From NCBI GenBank assembly GCA_046728975.1, contig JBKPFU010000113.1, positions 1 through 34,575 on the forward strand: DNA of 34,575 nucleotides, written 5' to 3'. Shown here one piece after another: positions 7,401 to 14,577 of the stretch. Both the position numbers and the translations under genes were made by a program. The notes beneath the pieces are model-generated. The model saw only the letters and a list, made by a program, of their open reading frames with translations. It made no database searches and was not told the origin of the DNA. The stretch is from JBKPFU01 sp046728975. GTDB taxonomy: Bacteria > Actinomycetota > Thermoleophilia > Gaiellales > Gaiellaceae. Position 1 is the stretch's first letter, and every line of letters begins with the position of its first letter.

Positions 7401-8228
7401 ATGGCCGAGGTCGCCGCGCCCCGAACCCGCTCGTATCGCTGGGTCGCCGCTCCGCTCCTCGCCTTCGCGCTCTTCGCACTGACGGCGGGCCTGCTCGCGC
7501 GGCACGACCCGCGCTCGAAGGGCTACTTCAGCCTCTTCTTCAGCGATCCGATCCACATGAAGGCCGGGTTCGCGACGGCGGTCGCCGTGCTCGCCTGCTT
7601 CCAGATCTTCACGGCCGCATGGATCTTCGGAAAACTGCCGTGGCGGAAGCCCAGCTGGGTGAATTCTGCGCACCGGCTGTCGGGGACGCTCGCCTTCGTC
7701 TGCACGCTACCCGTCGCCTACCACTGCATCTTCAAGCTCGGCTTCCAGGACCCGAACGGCCGTGTGCTCGCGCATTCGCTGCTCGGCTGCGGTGTCTACG
7801 GCGGCTACGCCGCGAAGGTCACGATCGTCCGGTTGCACCGCTTCCCGCGGCCCGTGCTGCCGCTCGCCGGCGGGACGCTGTTCGCGATCCTGATCGGCGT
7901 CTGGTACACGAGCGCGTTCTGGCTGTACACGCACGAGACGAAGCCGGCGCGCGCGGCCGCGGCCTCGCCCATCCCTGCGGATGCGAACGCAGCGGCCGGC
8001 GCGACGGTATTCAGGGTCGCCGGCTGCGGCTCATGCCACACGCTGAGCGCGGCCGGCACGACCGGGCAGATCGGCCCGAACCTCGACGACCTCGAGCCGG
8101 GTTTCGAGCAGGTGCGGGCGAAGGTCGAAGGCGGGGGCGGCGGAATGCCTGCGTTCCGCGACGACCTGACGGCGAAGCAGATCCGCGACGTCGCCGCGTT
8201 CGTCGCCTCCCGCGCGGGCGCGCGCTAA
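7401..8228 (+). CDS. Membrane protein (DUF6529-like) fused to c-type cytochrome
   Basis: 275 residues. The N-terminal about 190 residues contain five to six hydrophobic helices with histidines (AYHCIF, LAHSLLG, HRF) that could bind b heme; they resemble DUF6529/cytochrome b561-like membrane proteins. A linker rich in Ala/Pro leads to a class I cytochrome c domain with C209-G-S-C212-H213 and a probable axial Met249 in GGGGMPAF, ending in DLTAKQIRDVAAFVAS. The fusion would carry electrons between a membrane donor and an outside-facing c heme. It is followed after 4 bases by the antiporter gene, suggesting one operon. Confidence 0.85.
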   Translation: MAEVAAPRTRSYRWVAAPLLAFALFALTAGLLARHDPRSKGYFSLFFSDPIHMKAGFATAVAVLACFQIFTAAWIFGKLPWRKPSWVNSAHRLSGTLAFVCTLPVAYHCIFKLGFQDPNGRVLAHSLLGCGVYGGYAAKVTIVRLHRFPRPVLPLAGGTLFAILIGVWYTSAFWLYTHETKPARAAAASPIPADANAAAGATVFRVAGCGSCHTLSAAGTTGQIGPNLDDLEPGFEQVRAKVEGGGGGMPAFRDDLTAKQIRDVAAFVASRAGAR

Positions 8229-8232
8229 CGAG

Positions 8233-9414
8233 ATGACGCTGTCCCAGTTGTCGGTCACGGTTGCGCTGCTCGGCGCTCTTGGCCTCCTGGCCAGCCGGAT
8301 CGGCCTCTCTGCGATTCCCGCGTACCTGCTCGCAGGCCTGCTTCTCGGGCCGAACGAGCCGAAAGCGCTGAGCCTCATCCGCCCGTCCGACGTCACCGAG
8401 TTCGTCGCGGAGATCGGAATCATCTTCCTGCTCTTTTTCCTCGGGCTGGAGTTCACGCTGGGGCGGCTCGCCCGGAGCCGCCGCCACGTTTTTCTCGGCG
8501 GCGCCACGGATTTCCTCGGCAACGCGGGACTGGGTCTCATCGTCGGGGTCACGGCGTTCGGGTTCCACTTCGGTGCGCTGATCCTGGCCGCGGCCGTCTA
8601 CGTGTCGTCGAGCGCAATCACCGTCAAGGGCTTGATCGACTTCCGTCGCCTTGCGGACGACGAGACGGATCTCGTGCTGGCCATTCTCGTTGCAGAGGAC
8701 ATCGTGATCGCCCTCGTGCTGGGGTTCGCGGCGGGCGGCGGAGGCGCCGCCGCGGCGACGCTGGGGATCGTTGCGAAGGCCGTCGGGTTCATCGCCGTTT
8801 CGCTCGCGGCGTCGAAGTGGCTTGCCCGCACGCTCGACCGGTTCCTCGACTGGCTCCCGCGCGAGTTCTTCCTGCTGGCCGTGTTCGCGTTCCTCGTCGG
8901 CATGGCGGCCGCGGCCAAGGAGCTCGACCTTTCGGAGGCGATCGGCGCCCTGATGGCGGGAGTCGTGCTTTCGGAGACGACGATCCGAGAGGAGATCGAG
9001 GAGCGTTTCTTCAGTTTCCGCGATGTGTTCGCCGCACTCTTCTTCTTCGTCTTCGGTCTCTCGATCGACGTCGCGGCGTTCGGCACCGTCGGCTGGATCC
9101 TCGCTGTCGCCGTCGTGGTGACGCTCGTCGGCAAGATCGGCAGCGGCTACGTGAGCGGGCTGATCGGCGGTTTCAACCCGCGGCAGAGCTTCAACGCCGG
9201 CGTCGCGCTCGTGGCCCACGGGGAGTTCACGATCATCCTCGCCCAGGTCGCCTCGGAAAATCCGCAGCTCTCCGGGGACGACCACTCGAAGCTACTCGCC
9301 TTTGCCGGCCTATACGTCCTGATCACCGCGACGATCGGCCTCGTCCTGATGAAGGAGTCGAAGGTGCTCGGCCGTCTCCTCTTCCGCCCACCTAAACTGG
9401 CCGACGGAAGCTAG
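8233..9414 (+). CDS. CPA2-family cation:proton antiporter
   Basis: 393 residues, almost entirely hydrophobic, with about 12 predicted helices. N-terminal motif SRIGLSAIPAYLLAGLLLGPN, the FLLFFLGLEFTL segment and the EATG-like region SEAIGALMAGVVLSE are typical of KefB/KhtU-type Na+/H+ exchangers. No C-terminal RCK domain is fused; instead a separate KhtT-like gene follows 2 bases downstream, as in the Bacillus KhtTU K+/H+ antiporter. Probable role: K+ (or Na+) efflux in exchange for protons. Confidence 0.92.
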   Translation: MTLSQLSVTVALLGALGLLASRIGLSAIPAYLLAGLLLGPNEPKALSLIRPSDVTEFVAEIGIIFLLFFLGLEFTLGRLARSRRHVFLGGATDFLGNAGLGLIVGVTAFGFHFGALILAAAVYVSSSAITVKGLIDFRRLADDETDLVLAILVAEDIVIALVLGFAAGGGGAAAATLGIVAKAVGFIAVSLAASKWLARTLDRFLDWLPREFFLLAVFAFLVGMAAAAKELDLSEAIGALMAGVVLSETTIREEIEERFFSFRDVFAALFFFVFGLSIDVAAFGTVGWILAVAVVVTLVGKIGSGYVSGLIGGFNPRQSFNAGVALVAHGEFTIILAQVASENPQLSGDDHSKLLAFAGLYVLITATIGLVLMKESKVLGRLLFRPPKLADGS

Positions 9415-9416
9415 CG

Positions 9417-9920
9417 GTGCCTGTCGACCTTCAAGAGACCCGCCTGCCCGGGATCGGCACGAAGTTCACGATTCGGCTGGACGCCGGCGCCCGGCTGGCG
9501 GTGATCCTCCACAACGACGGCAAGCGCGAGGTCTACTGGTTCCGGCGCGCGGACGACGACGAGCCGGGCGCCGTGATCACTCTCGACGACGACGAGGCGC
9601 GCCAGCTGGGCGCCGTTATCGGCGGCGCATACGAGCGACCGAAGATCGTCGAGGAGCTCGAAATGGCGCTCGGCGAGCTCCTCATCGAGTGGGTCCCGGT
9701 CCCCGACTCGAGCCCCTGGATCGGCAAGACACTCGCCGAGTGCGGATTCCGGGCCAAGGTTGGGATCACGGTCATCGCGATCCTCCGGGAGCCCGAGCCC
9801 GTGACCGGGGCACAGCCGGACGACGTGATCCAGAAAGGGGACACGCTTGTGACGGTCGGCAAAGCAGGGCAGTACGCCGCCTTCCGGCGCATGCTCTCGG
9901 GCGACGAGGCTTCGACCTAG
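9417..9920 (+). CDS. KhtT-like antiporter regulatory subunit (TrkA-C domain)
   Basis: 167 residues, GTG start 2 bases after the antiporter stop. Residues 1-75 form the KhtT N-terminal domain (LQETRLPGIGTKFTIRL...). Residues about 80-160 are a TrkA_C/RCK_C domain (SPWIGKTLAECGFRAKVGITVIAI...DDVIQKGDTLVTVGKAGQ). In the known KhtTU system KhtT controls the antiporter in response to cyclic di-AMP and pH. The same partnership is inferred here from adjacency and domain order. Confidence 0.9.
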   Translation: MPVDLQETRLPGIGTKFTIRLDAGARLAVILHNDGKREVYWFRRADDDEPGAVITLDDDEARQLGAVIGGAYERPKIVEELEMALGELLIEWVPVPDSSPWIGKTLAECGFRAKVGITVIAILREPEPVTGAQPDDVIQKGDTLVTVGKAGQYAAFRRMLSGDEAST

Positions 9921-9923
9921 TCG

Positions 9924-10034
9924 GTGGTGGATCACGTCGCGCTGGCCGTGACCGATCAGGAGCGCTCGCGGCGCAGCGTCAAGTGCCTCGACCCGGACGG
10001 TTACACGGTCGAGGCTTCGTGGGAGCCTAGGTAG
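9924..10034 (+). pseudogene. Internally deleted VOC-family gene remnant
   Basis: An open frame of 36 codons (GTG 9924, TAG 10032-10034) joins a VOC N-terminus, VDHVALAVTDQERSRR, directly to a VOC C-terminus, LDPDGYTVEASWEP. About 80 central residues of a normal 120-residue module are missing, yet the frame is intact. It looks like an in-frame internal deletion of a glyoxalase-like gene; the product could not form a complete VOC module. Confidence 0.7.
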
Positions 10035-10045
10035 CCGGGGCACCG

Positions 10046-10567
10046 GTCCGGATCCTGCTCGAAGGTCGTCCCGGTTCCGGCAAGACGACCGTCGCGCGCC
10101 GGCTGGCCGAGCTGCTCTCGGAGCGCATTGTGCCGCCGGGCGGTTTCGTGACCCAGGAGATGCGCGTCGGGGGCCGGCGTGTCGGCTTCACGGTCGAGAC
10201 GTTCGAGGGCGAGCGCGCCGTGCTTGCGCACGTCGACCGGCCGGGACCGCCGCGGGTCGGACGCTACGGCGTCGATGTCGGCGCGTTCGAGCAGATCGCG
10301 CTGCCCGCTCTCGCGACCGAGCGAGACGTCTTCATCCTCGACGAGCTCGGGAAGATGGAGCTCGCGTCCGAGGCATTCCGTACAGCCGTGACGCAACTAT
10401 TCGAGCGTCCAGTCGCCATCCTGGCGACCGTTCAGGTCGCCCGCCATCCGTTCACCGACGCGCTCAAGCGGCGCCGCGGGGTCGAGCGCGTGCGCCTGAG
10501 TGCAAGCGAGCGGGACACGATGCCGCAGCGGCTCTCCGACCGCTTGGTTTCGCCCAACCCCGCCTAG
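10046..10567 (+). CDS. THEP1-like nucleoside-triphosphatase; canonical start codon missing
   Basis: The open frame runs from 10031 to 10567. The Walker A motif GRPGSGKTT lies at 10064-10090, and DVFILDELGKMEL is the Walker B region characteristic of the THEP1 (NTPase, Pfam NTPase_1) family. The expected first residue aligns with a GTC at 10046 (VRILLEG); no ATG, GTG or TTG exists in frame upstream of the P-loop, and the first GTG (10130) would delete it. The 173-residue length fits the family. Either the start is non-canonical, there is a sequence error, or the gene has lost its start. THEP1 proteins hydrolyse NTPs; the cellular role is unclear. Confidence 0.75.
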   Translation, partial: VRILLEGRPGSGKTTVARRLAELLSERIVPPGGFVTQEMRVGGRRVGFTVETFEGERAVLAHVDRPGPPRVGRYGVDVGAFEQIALPALATERDVFILDELGKMELASEAFRTAVTQLFERPVAILATVQVARHPFTDALKRRRGVERVRLSASERDTMPQRLSDRLVSPNPA

Positions 10568-10588
10568 GAGATCTCGCGCAGAGGCCCG

Positions 10589-10768
10589 CTACGGTACGCA
10601 GCCGGTGACCACGGGCTGCGAGACCTCGACGCGCCCGTTGACGAGCTCAGCGCGAATCGACGAAGCGCCGTGCGTGCAGCTGCGCGGGCGCGACTGAGCC
10701 GCTCCTTGGAGGGAGAAGAGAGTGAGCACCAGCGCAGTGAGAAGCAGTAGCCGCAGAGTCATTCTCAT
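10589..10768 (-). CDS. Small secreted peptide, 59 aa (unrecognised)
   Basis: ATG at 10768 lies 3 bases after the TGA of the NYN-domain gene (TGA-ACA-ATG), so translation is probably coupled. The product starts MRMTLRLLLLTALVLTLFS, a clear signal peptide with likely cleavage near GAA-QS (about residue 24). The predicted mature part is about 35 residues with two cysteines (Cys31, Cys57) that could form one disulfide. I do not recognise a family. A second ATG at 10762 is also possible. The gene converges with the NTPase, 21 bases apart. Confidence 0.6.
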   Translation of the reverse strand: MRMTLRLLLLTALVLTLFSLQGAAQSRPRSCTHGASSIRAELVNGRVEVSQPVVTGCVP

Positions 10769-10771
10769 TGT

Positions 10772-11113
10772 TCAACGCATGCCGGCTTGTTTCAACTCCC
10801 GCGCAAAGCTTCCCCCGCCGATCACGCGCTCGGCTTTCCCGCCCGCCCGCTCACGAAGCTCCCGGTCGGAAGTGACCAGCCAGTACGGCCCGTCGACGCG
10901 AGCGGCCTCGCGCGCGATCCAATCGTCCGCAGACTCGGCGCTCGTGCCGACTGCGCCTTCGGGAGCCCGCCCGTCGAAGACGACCACGACCCGGTGGTCG
11001 TTCTCCTCGCCCCAGCGCCGGCAGAGCTCGACGAGCTCATGCTCCGGAATGTTCGGCCACTGCGAGCGCAGCACGTTGCGGGCGTCCACGAGGACGGTCG
11101 CCATACGACCCAT
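10772..11113 (-). CDS. NYN-domain (YacP-like) nuclease
   Basis: 113 residues. The sequence follows the YacP-type NYN/PIN-like pattern: VLVDARNVLRSQWP (first Asp), VVVVFDGRAPEG, ADDWIAREA and WLVTSDRELRERA. The conserved acidic residues needed for metal-dependent RNA cleavage are present. Family members such as YacP/Rae1 cleave mRNA. It is shorter than Rae1 (about 170 residues), being a minimal domain. The start at 11113 is only 12 bases from the divergent alcohol dehydrogenase start, and a second ATG lies at 11104. Confidence 0.85.
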   Translation of the reverse strand: MGRMATVLVDARNVLRSQWPNIPEHELVELCRRWGEENDHRVVVVFDGRAPEGAVGTSAESADDWIAREAARVDGPYWLVTSDRELRERAGGKAERVIGGGSFARELKQAGMR

Positions 11114-11125
11114 AACCTAGGCCGC

Positions 11126-12100
11126 ATGCGCGCGATGGTGCTGGACGAGCCGGGCCGGCCGCTGCGCGAGGCGGAAGCGCCCGAGCCGGAGCCGCGGCCC
11201 GGCCAGTTGCTCGTCCGCGTTCACGCGTGCGGGGTCTGCCGGACCGACCTGCACGTCGCCGACGGGGAGCTGCCCGATCCGAAGCTCCCGCTCGTCCTCG
11301 GCCATCAAATCGTCGGCACGACCGAGGACGGCCGCCGCGTCGGCATTCCCTGGCTCGGGTGGACGTGCGGCGAGTGCCGCTACTGCACGAGCGGGCGCGA
11401 GAACCTCTGCGACTTCGCGCGCTTCACCGGCTACAACCTGGACGGCGGCTACGCCGAGTGCGCGGTCGCCGACGAGCGCTTCTGCTTCCAGATCCCCGAG
11501 GGCTACTCAGATCTGCACGCCGCGCCCCTGCTCTGCGCGGGCCTGATCGGCTATCGCTCGCTTCGCCTCGCGGGCGACGCCGAGCGGCTCGGGCTCTACG
11601 GCTTCGGCGCTTCCGCGCACATCGTCGCCCAGGTGGCCCGCCACCAAGGACGGCGGGTGTTCGCGTTCACGCGGCCGGTTGACGCGGAGGGCCAGGCGTT
11701 CGCCCGAGAGCTCGGTGCCGAGTGGGCGGGGTCGAGCGAGGAGCGAGCCCCGGAGGAACTCGACGCCGCGATCATCTTCGCGCCGGTCGGTGAGCTCGTC
11801 CCCGTTGCCCTCCGAGCAACGGCAAAGGGCGCGACCGTCGTCTGCGCCGGCATCCATATGAGCGACATCCCTGCGTTCCCGTATGAGCTGCTCTGGGAGG
11901 AGCGGGTGGTCCGATCGGTCGCGAACCTCATGCGGCAGGAGGGCGAGGAATTTCTCGCCCTCGCACCGCAGATTCCCGTGCGCACCGAGGTGGAGGCCTA
12001 CCCCCTGGAGCGGGCGAACGAGGCGCTGGACCGGCTGCGCTCAGGGGCACTCCGGGGTTCGGCGGTCCTAAATATTGACGCCTCTACTCGCGGCTGCTAG
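11126..12100 (+). CDS. Zinc-dependent alcohol dehydrogenase (CAD2-like)
   Basis: 324 residues from ATG 11126; the longer open frame upstream overlaps the divergent NYN gene and is not coding. TAACCT (11113-11118) ends 7 bases before the ATG, fitting leaderless transcription. Catalytic zinc ligands Cys38 (CGVCRTD) and His60 (GHQIVG) are visible, and the structural zinc site has four Cys in CGECRYCTSGRENLC. A Rossmann segment (LGLYGFGASAHIVAQVA) follows. The GHQ instead of GHE and the short loop after it are typical of the CAD2-like subgroup. It would oxidise an alcohol with NAD(P)+; substrate unknown. Confidence 0.92.
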   Translation: MRAMVLDEPGRPLREAEAPEPEPRPGQLLVRVHACGVCRTDLHVADGELPDPKLPLVLGHQIVGTTEDGRRVGIPWLGWTCGECRYCTSGRENLCDFARFTGYNLDGGYAECAVADERFCFQIPEGYSDLHAAPLLCAGLIGYRSLRLAGDAERLGLYGFGASAHIVAQVARHQGRRVFAFTRPVDAEGQAFARELGAEWAGSSEERAPEELDAAIIFAPVGELVPVALRATAKGATVVCAGIHMSDIPAFPYELLWEERVVRSVANLMRQEGEEFLALAPQIPVRTEVEAYPLERANEALDRLRSGALRGSAVLNIDASTRGC

Positions 12101-12135
12101 ACCGCTTCCGGTAACGGGTGTGGAAGGAGGTACGA

Positions 12136-13470
12136 ATGATGGACCGACTGCGGCGCATAGCCAGCCTCGTCGGTGCGCTTGCGGCGATCGCGGTGTTCCC
12201 GACCGTCGTGCAAGGAGCGTCGACCGTCTTTCGGGTAACCAACGACAGTGACCGCGACGCGGAGACGTCGGTCGCGATCAACCCGACAAGTGCGAGCAAC
12301 TTCGTCGCCGGGTGGATCTCCTCGGGCGACCGGACCTGCGGCTTCGGCGTCTCCGACGACGGCGGGGCGCACTGGACGGCAGGCGTGGTCCCCGGCATCG
12401 AGCGAACCAGCGGCGGAACCTTCGATCGCGGCACCGACCCCAGCGTCGCGTTCGACAAGTTCGGAAACGCGTACTACACGTGCCTCGGCTTCAACCTCGG
12501 GCCGCAGTCGCTCGGCTCGGCCGGCACGGTCTTTGTGTCCAAGTCGACCGACGGTGGTCACAGCTGGGGCGCGCCGAAGGCCGTGTTCAACTCGGAGGCC
12601 CGGCCTGGCAATTCAGTGGGCAGGTTCGAGGATCACCAGTTCCTGACGGCCAACCCGAAGACGGGCGAGCTGTACCTGACGGAGACGCGCTTCAGGGCGT
12701 CGGGGAAGCCGGACATCCTGTTCTCGAAGTCGACGGATCAGAACGAGACTTGGACGTCTCCGGTCGCGATCAGCGACCGAGGCGGCAACGCCGGCTTCCA
12801 GGATTCGTTCAGCGCCGGCGGCAAGAACGCCGGGACGGTCTACGTCACGTTCGCCGGGTTCTCGAGCGGGAGCCTTCCGAACTTCGATCGCATCTACATC
12901 GCCAAGTCGACGGACGGCGGCGCGCACTTCTCGGCACCGCAGCTCCTGAAGACGATCGTGCCGCTGCCCGACCCGCTGCCGAACGCTCCCTGGCGCTCGG
13001 ACAACAACCTCTTCCTGGCGGTCGACCAGGCGACGAACCAGATCTACGTCACCTACGCGGACTACGACGCTGGGAACGCCGAGATCCGAGTGCTCCGAGT
13101 GGCCGATGCGGGCGACCACTTCGTCGTCCAAGGCACGACGACGGTCAAGACAGATCCGGCCGATCAGTTCTTCCCGTTCATCACCGTCGCGCCCGGAGGC
13201 CGTGTCGACGTTTGCTACCAGGATCGTGGCTACGCGCCGGGCAACGCGCTCATCTTCACGACGTGCGGGATGTCGCCAAACAGCGCGGTCAGCTTCGTCA
13301 ATCAGCAGGTCACGACGACGCCGTTCGACGCCTCGAACAACAACTTCATCGGCGACTACAACTGGCAGGCGAGCACCGCGGCCGCCGTCTACCCGATCTT
13401 CGTTGGTGACGGCGTTCCCGGCGGCGACAGCAACGCGCAGGAGGTCTTCATCGCTCGCGTAACCCCTTAG
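12136..13470 (+). CDS. Secreted sialidase-like beta-propeller (Asp-box) protein
   Basis: 444 residues. ATG 12136 is supported by AAGGAGG 5 bases upstream, over the GTG at 12118. A signal peptide (about 1-28, RRIASLVGALAAIAVFPTVVQG) is followed by repeats with Asp-box motifs: SDDGGAHW, STDGGHSW, STDQNETW and STDGGAHF, the hallmark of six-bladed sialidase/BNR propellers. I cannot confirm the Arg triad and Glu/Tyr pair of true sialidases, so glycosidase activity is uncertain. The stop codon overlaps the converging minus-strand gene by 4 bases. Confidence 0.85.
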   Translation: MMDRLRRIASLVGALAAIAVFPTVVQGASTVFRVTNDSDRDAETSVAINPTSASNFVAGWISSGDRTCGFGVSDDGGAHWTAGVVPGIERTSGGTFDRGTDPSVAFDKFGNAYYTCLGFNLGPQSLGSAGTVFVSKSTDGGHSWGAPKAVFNSEARPGNSVGRFEDHQFLTANPKTGELYLTETRFRASGKPDILFSKSTDQNETWTSPVAISDRGGNAGFQDSFSAGGKNAGTVYVTFAGFSSGSLPNFDRIYIAKSTDGGAHFSAPQLLKTIVPLPDPLPNAPWRSDNNLFLAVDQATNQIYVTYADYDAGNAEIRVLRVADAGDHFVVQGTTTVKTDPADQFFPFITVAPGGRVDVCYQDRGYAPGNALIFTTCGMSPNSAVSFVNQQVTTTPFDASNNNFIGDYNWQASTAAAVYPIFVGDGVPGGDSNAQEVFIARVTP

Positions 13471-13859
13471 TTAACGCGCAGAAGGGCGCCGACGATCGCG
13501 CCCGCCACTAGCAACTGCACCGCCGCGGGGACGCCCCCGCGGCGGTGCCACCCGTAGAAGCGGTGGCTGGGAAAGAGCTTGCGTCCGCCGGGCCGCGGCA
13601 GCCGTAACACGTGCTCGAGGTCCGGCGTGCAGGCTCCGATCGCGCCGATGACTGCCGGGTCGGTCGGTCCGCGCGCTGCCGCCAGCAGCGTCAGCAGCGA
13701 GATTCCCGACCAGACCTCGAATTCTCGCGACGGGATGTCCTGGTGGGGCATCCAGTCGCCCGCGAGATGCAGCAGCCATCCCACCGGGATCGCCGCGAGG
13801 CGCGAGCCGACGAGCGCTCCTCCCGCGGCGCCCGTCGCCACGTGGAGCGAGACGATCAC
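13467..13859 (-). CDS. Membrane protein with metal-site motifs (DUF457/YdjM-like), last gene of trp operon
   Basis: 130 residues, GTG start 10 bases after the trpA stop, so probably cotranscribed. Four short hydrophobic segments alternate with polar clusters LLHLAGDWMPHQD, CTPDLEHVL and SHRFYGWHR. The His/Asp arrangement resembles YdjM/DUF457 membrane-bound putative metal-dependent hydrolases, although the protein is shorter than the usual 170-200 residues. Any link with tryptophan metabolism is unproven; it may simply share the transcript. Confidence 0.65.
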   Translation of the reverse strand: MIVSLHVATGAAGGALVGSRLAAIPVGWLLHLAGDWMPHQDIPSREFEVWSGISLLTLLAAARGPTDPAVIGAIGACTPDLEHVLRLPRPGGRKLFPSHRFYGWHRRGGVPAAVQLLVAGAIVGALLRVN

Positions 13860-13869
13860 CCCGAAGAGA

Positions 13870-14577
13870 CTAAACGGGAACGGCCGCGTCGAGGACGACG
13901 CGCAGCGAGCGGACGTACTCGCGGAGGGCGGCGGCGCCGCCCTCCGCGACCTCGAGCGCGCGCGAACCGACGACGATCCCGTCGGCGAGCTCGGCGGCGG
14001 AACGGGCGTGGGCGGGTGTCGAGATGCCGAACCCCGCGTACAGCGGGACGTCGGTGAGCGCCCGCGCGCGCTCGACGAGGCCGGCGAGCGCGGGGGAGAG
14101 GGACTCCCGCGCTCCCGTCGTGCCGGTCAGGGTGACGAGGTAGAGCCAGCCCTCGGTCTGTTCGGCGGCGAGGCGGAGCCGCTCGTCCGTCGAGGTCGGG
14201 GCGACGAGCTGGACCCGCCGCAGCTCGGCCCGCTCGCCCGCGGGGAGGTCGGCGACGATCAGGCTTGTCGCCCCCGCTGCACGAGCATCGTCCGCGAAAC
14301 GGTCCCAGCCGTAGGTCTCGAGCAGGGAGGAGTAGGTCATCGGGACGAGCTGCGCCTCGGTCCGCGCCCGCGTCTCGGCCAGGCACTCGAGGCAGGCAGG
14401 CGTTCGCATGCCTTCGGCCAGCGCGCGCTCCGCGGCGCGGCGGATCACAGGTCCGTCCGCCAGCGGATCGGAGAACGGAAAGCCGATCTCGACCACGTCG
14501 GCCCCGCCCTCGACCGCCGCCTCGGCCAGCTCCGGCGTGTGAGCGCCAGCCATCAGGTAGATCGCGAGCGTCTTCAC
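13870..14577 (-). CDS. trpA: Tryptophan synthase alpha chain
   Basis: 235 residues. The GTG at 14577 overlaps the TGA of the upstream amidase gene (GTGA). The TIM-barrel enzyme cleaves indole-3-glycerol phosphate to indole and glyceraldehyde 3-phosphate and passes indole to TrpB. Catalytic Glu30 (VVEIGFPFSDPLADGP) and Asp41 correspond to Glu49/Asp60 of the enteric enzyme, and YAGFGIS and GIVVGSR form the phosphate site. The 19-residue offset shows that the usual N-terminal helix 0 is absent. Confidence 0.96.
   Translation of the reverse strand: MKTLAIYLMAGAHTPELAEAAVEGGADVVEIGFPFSDPLADGPVIRRAAERALAEGMRTPACLECLAETRARTEAQLVPMTYSSLLETYGWDRFADDARAAGATSLIVADLPAGERAELRRVQLVAPTSTDERLRLAAEQTEGWLYLVTLTGTTGARESLSPALAGLVERARALTDVPLYAGFGISTPAHARSAAELADGIVVGSRALEVAEGGAAALREYVRSLRVVLDAAVPV

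Noticed and set aside
10130..10567. GTG 10130 as start of the NTPase
   Set aside because: It would remove the Walker A motif, which is intact and in frame upstream.
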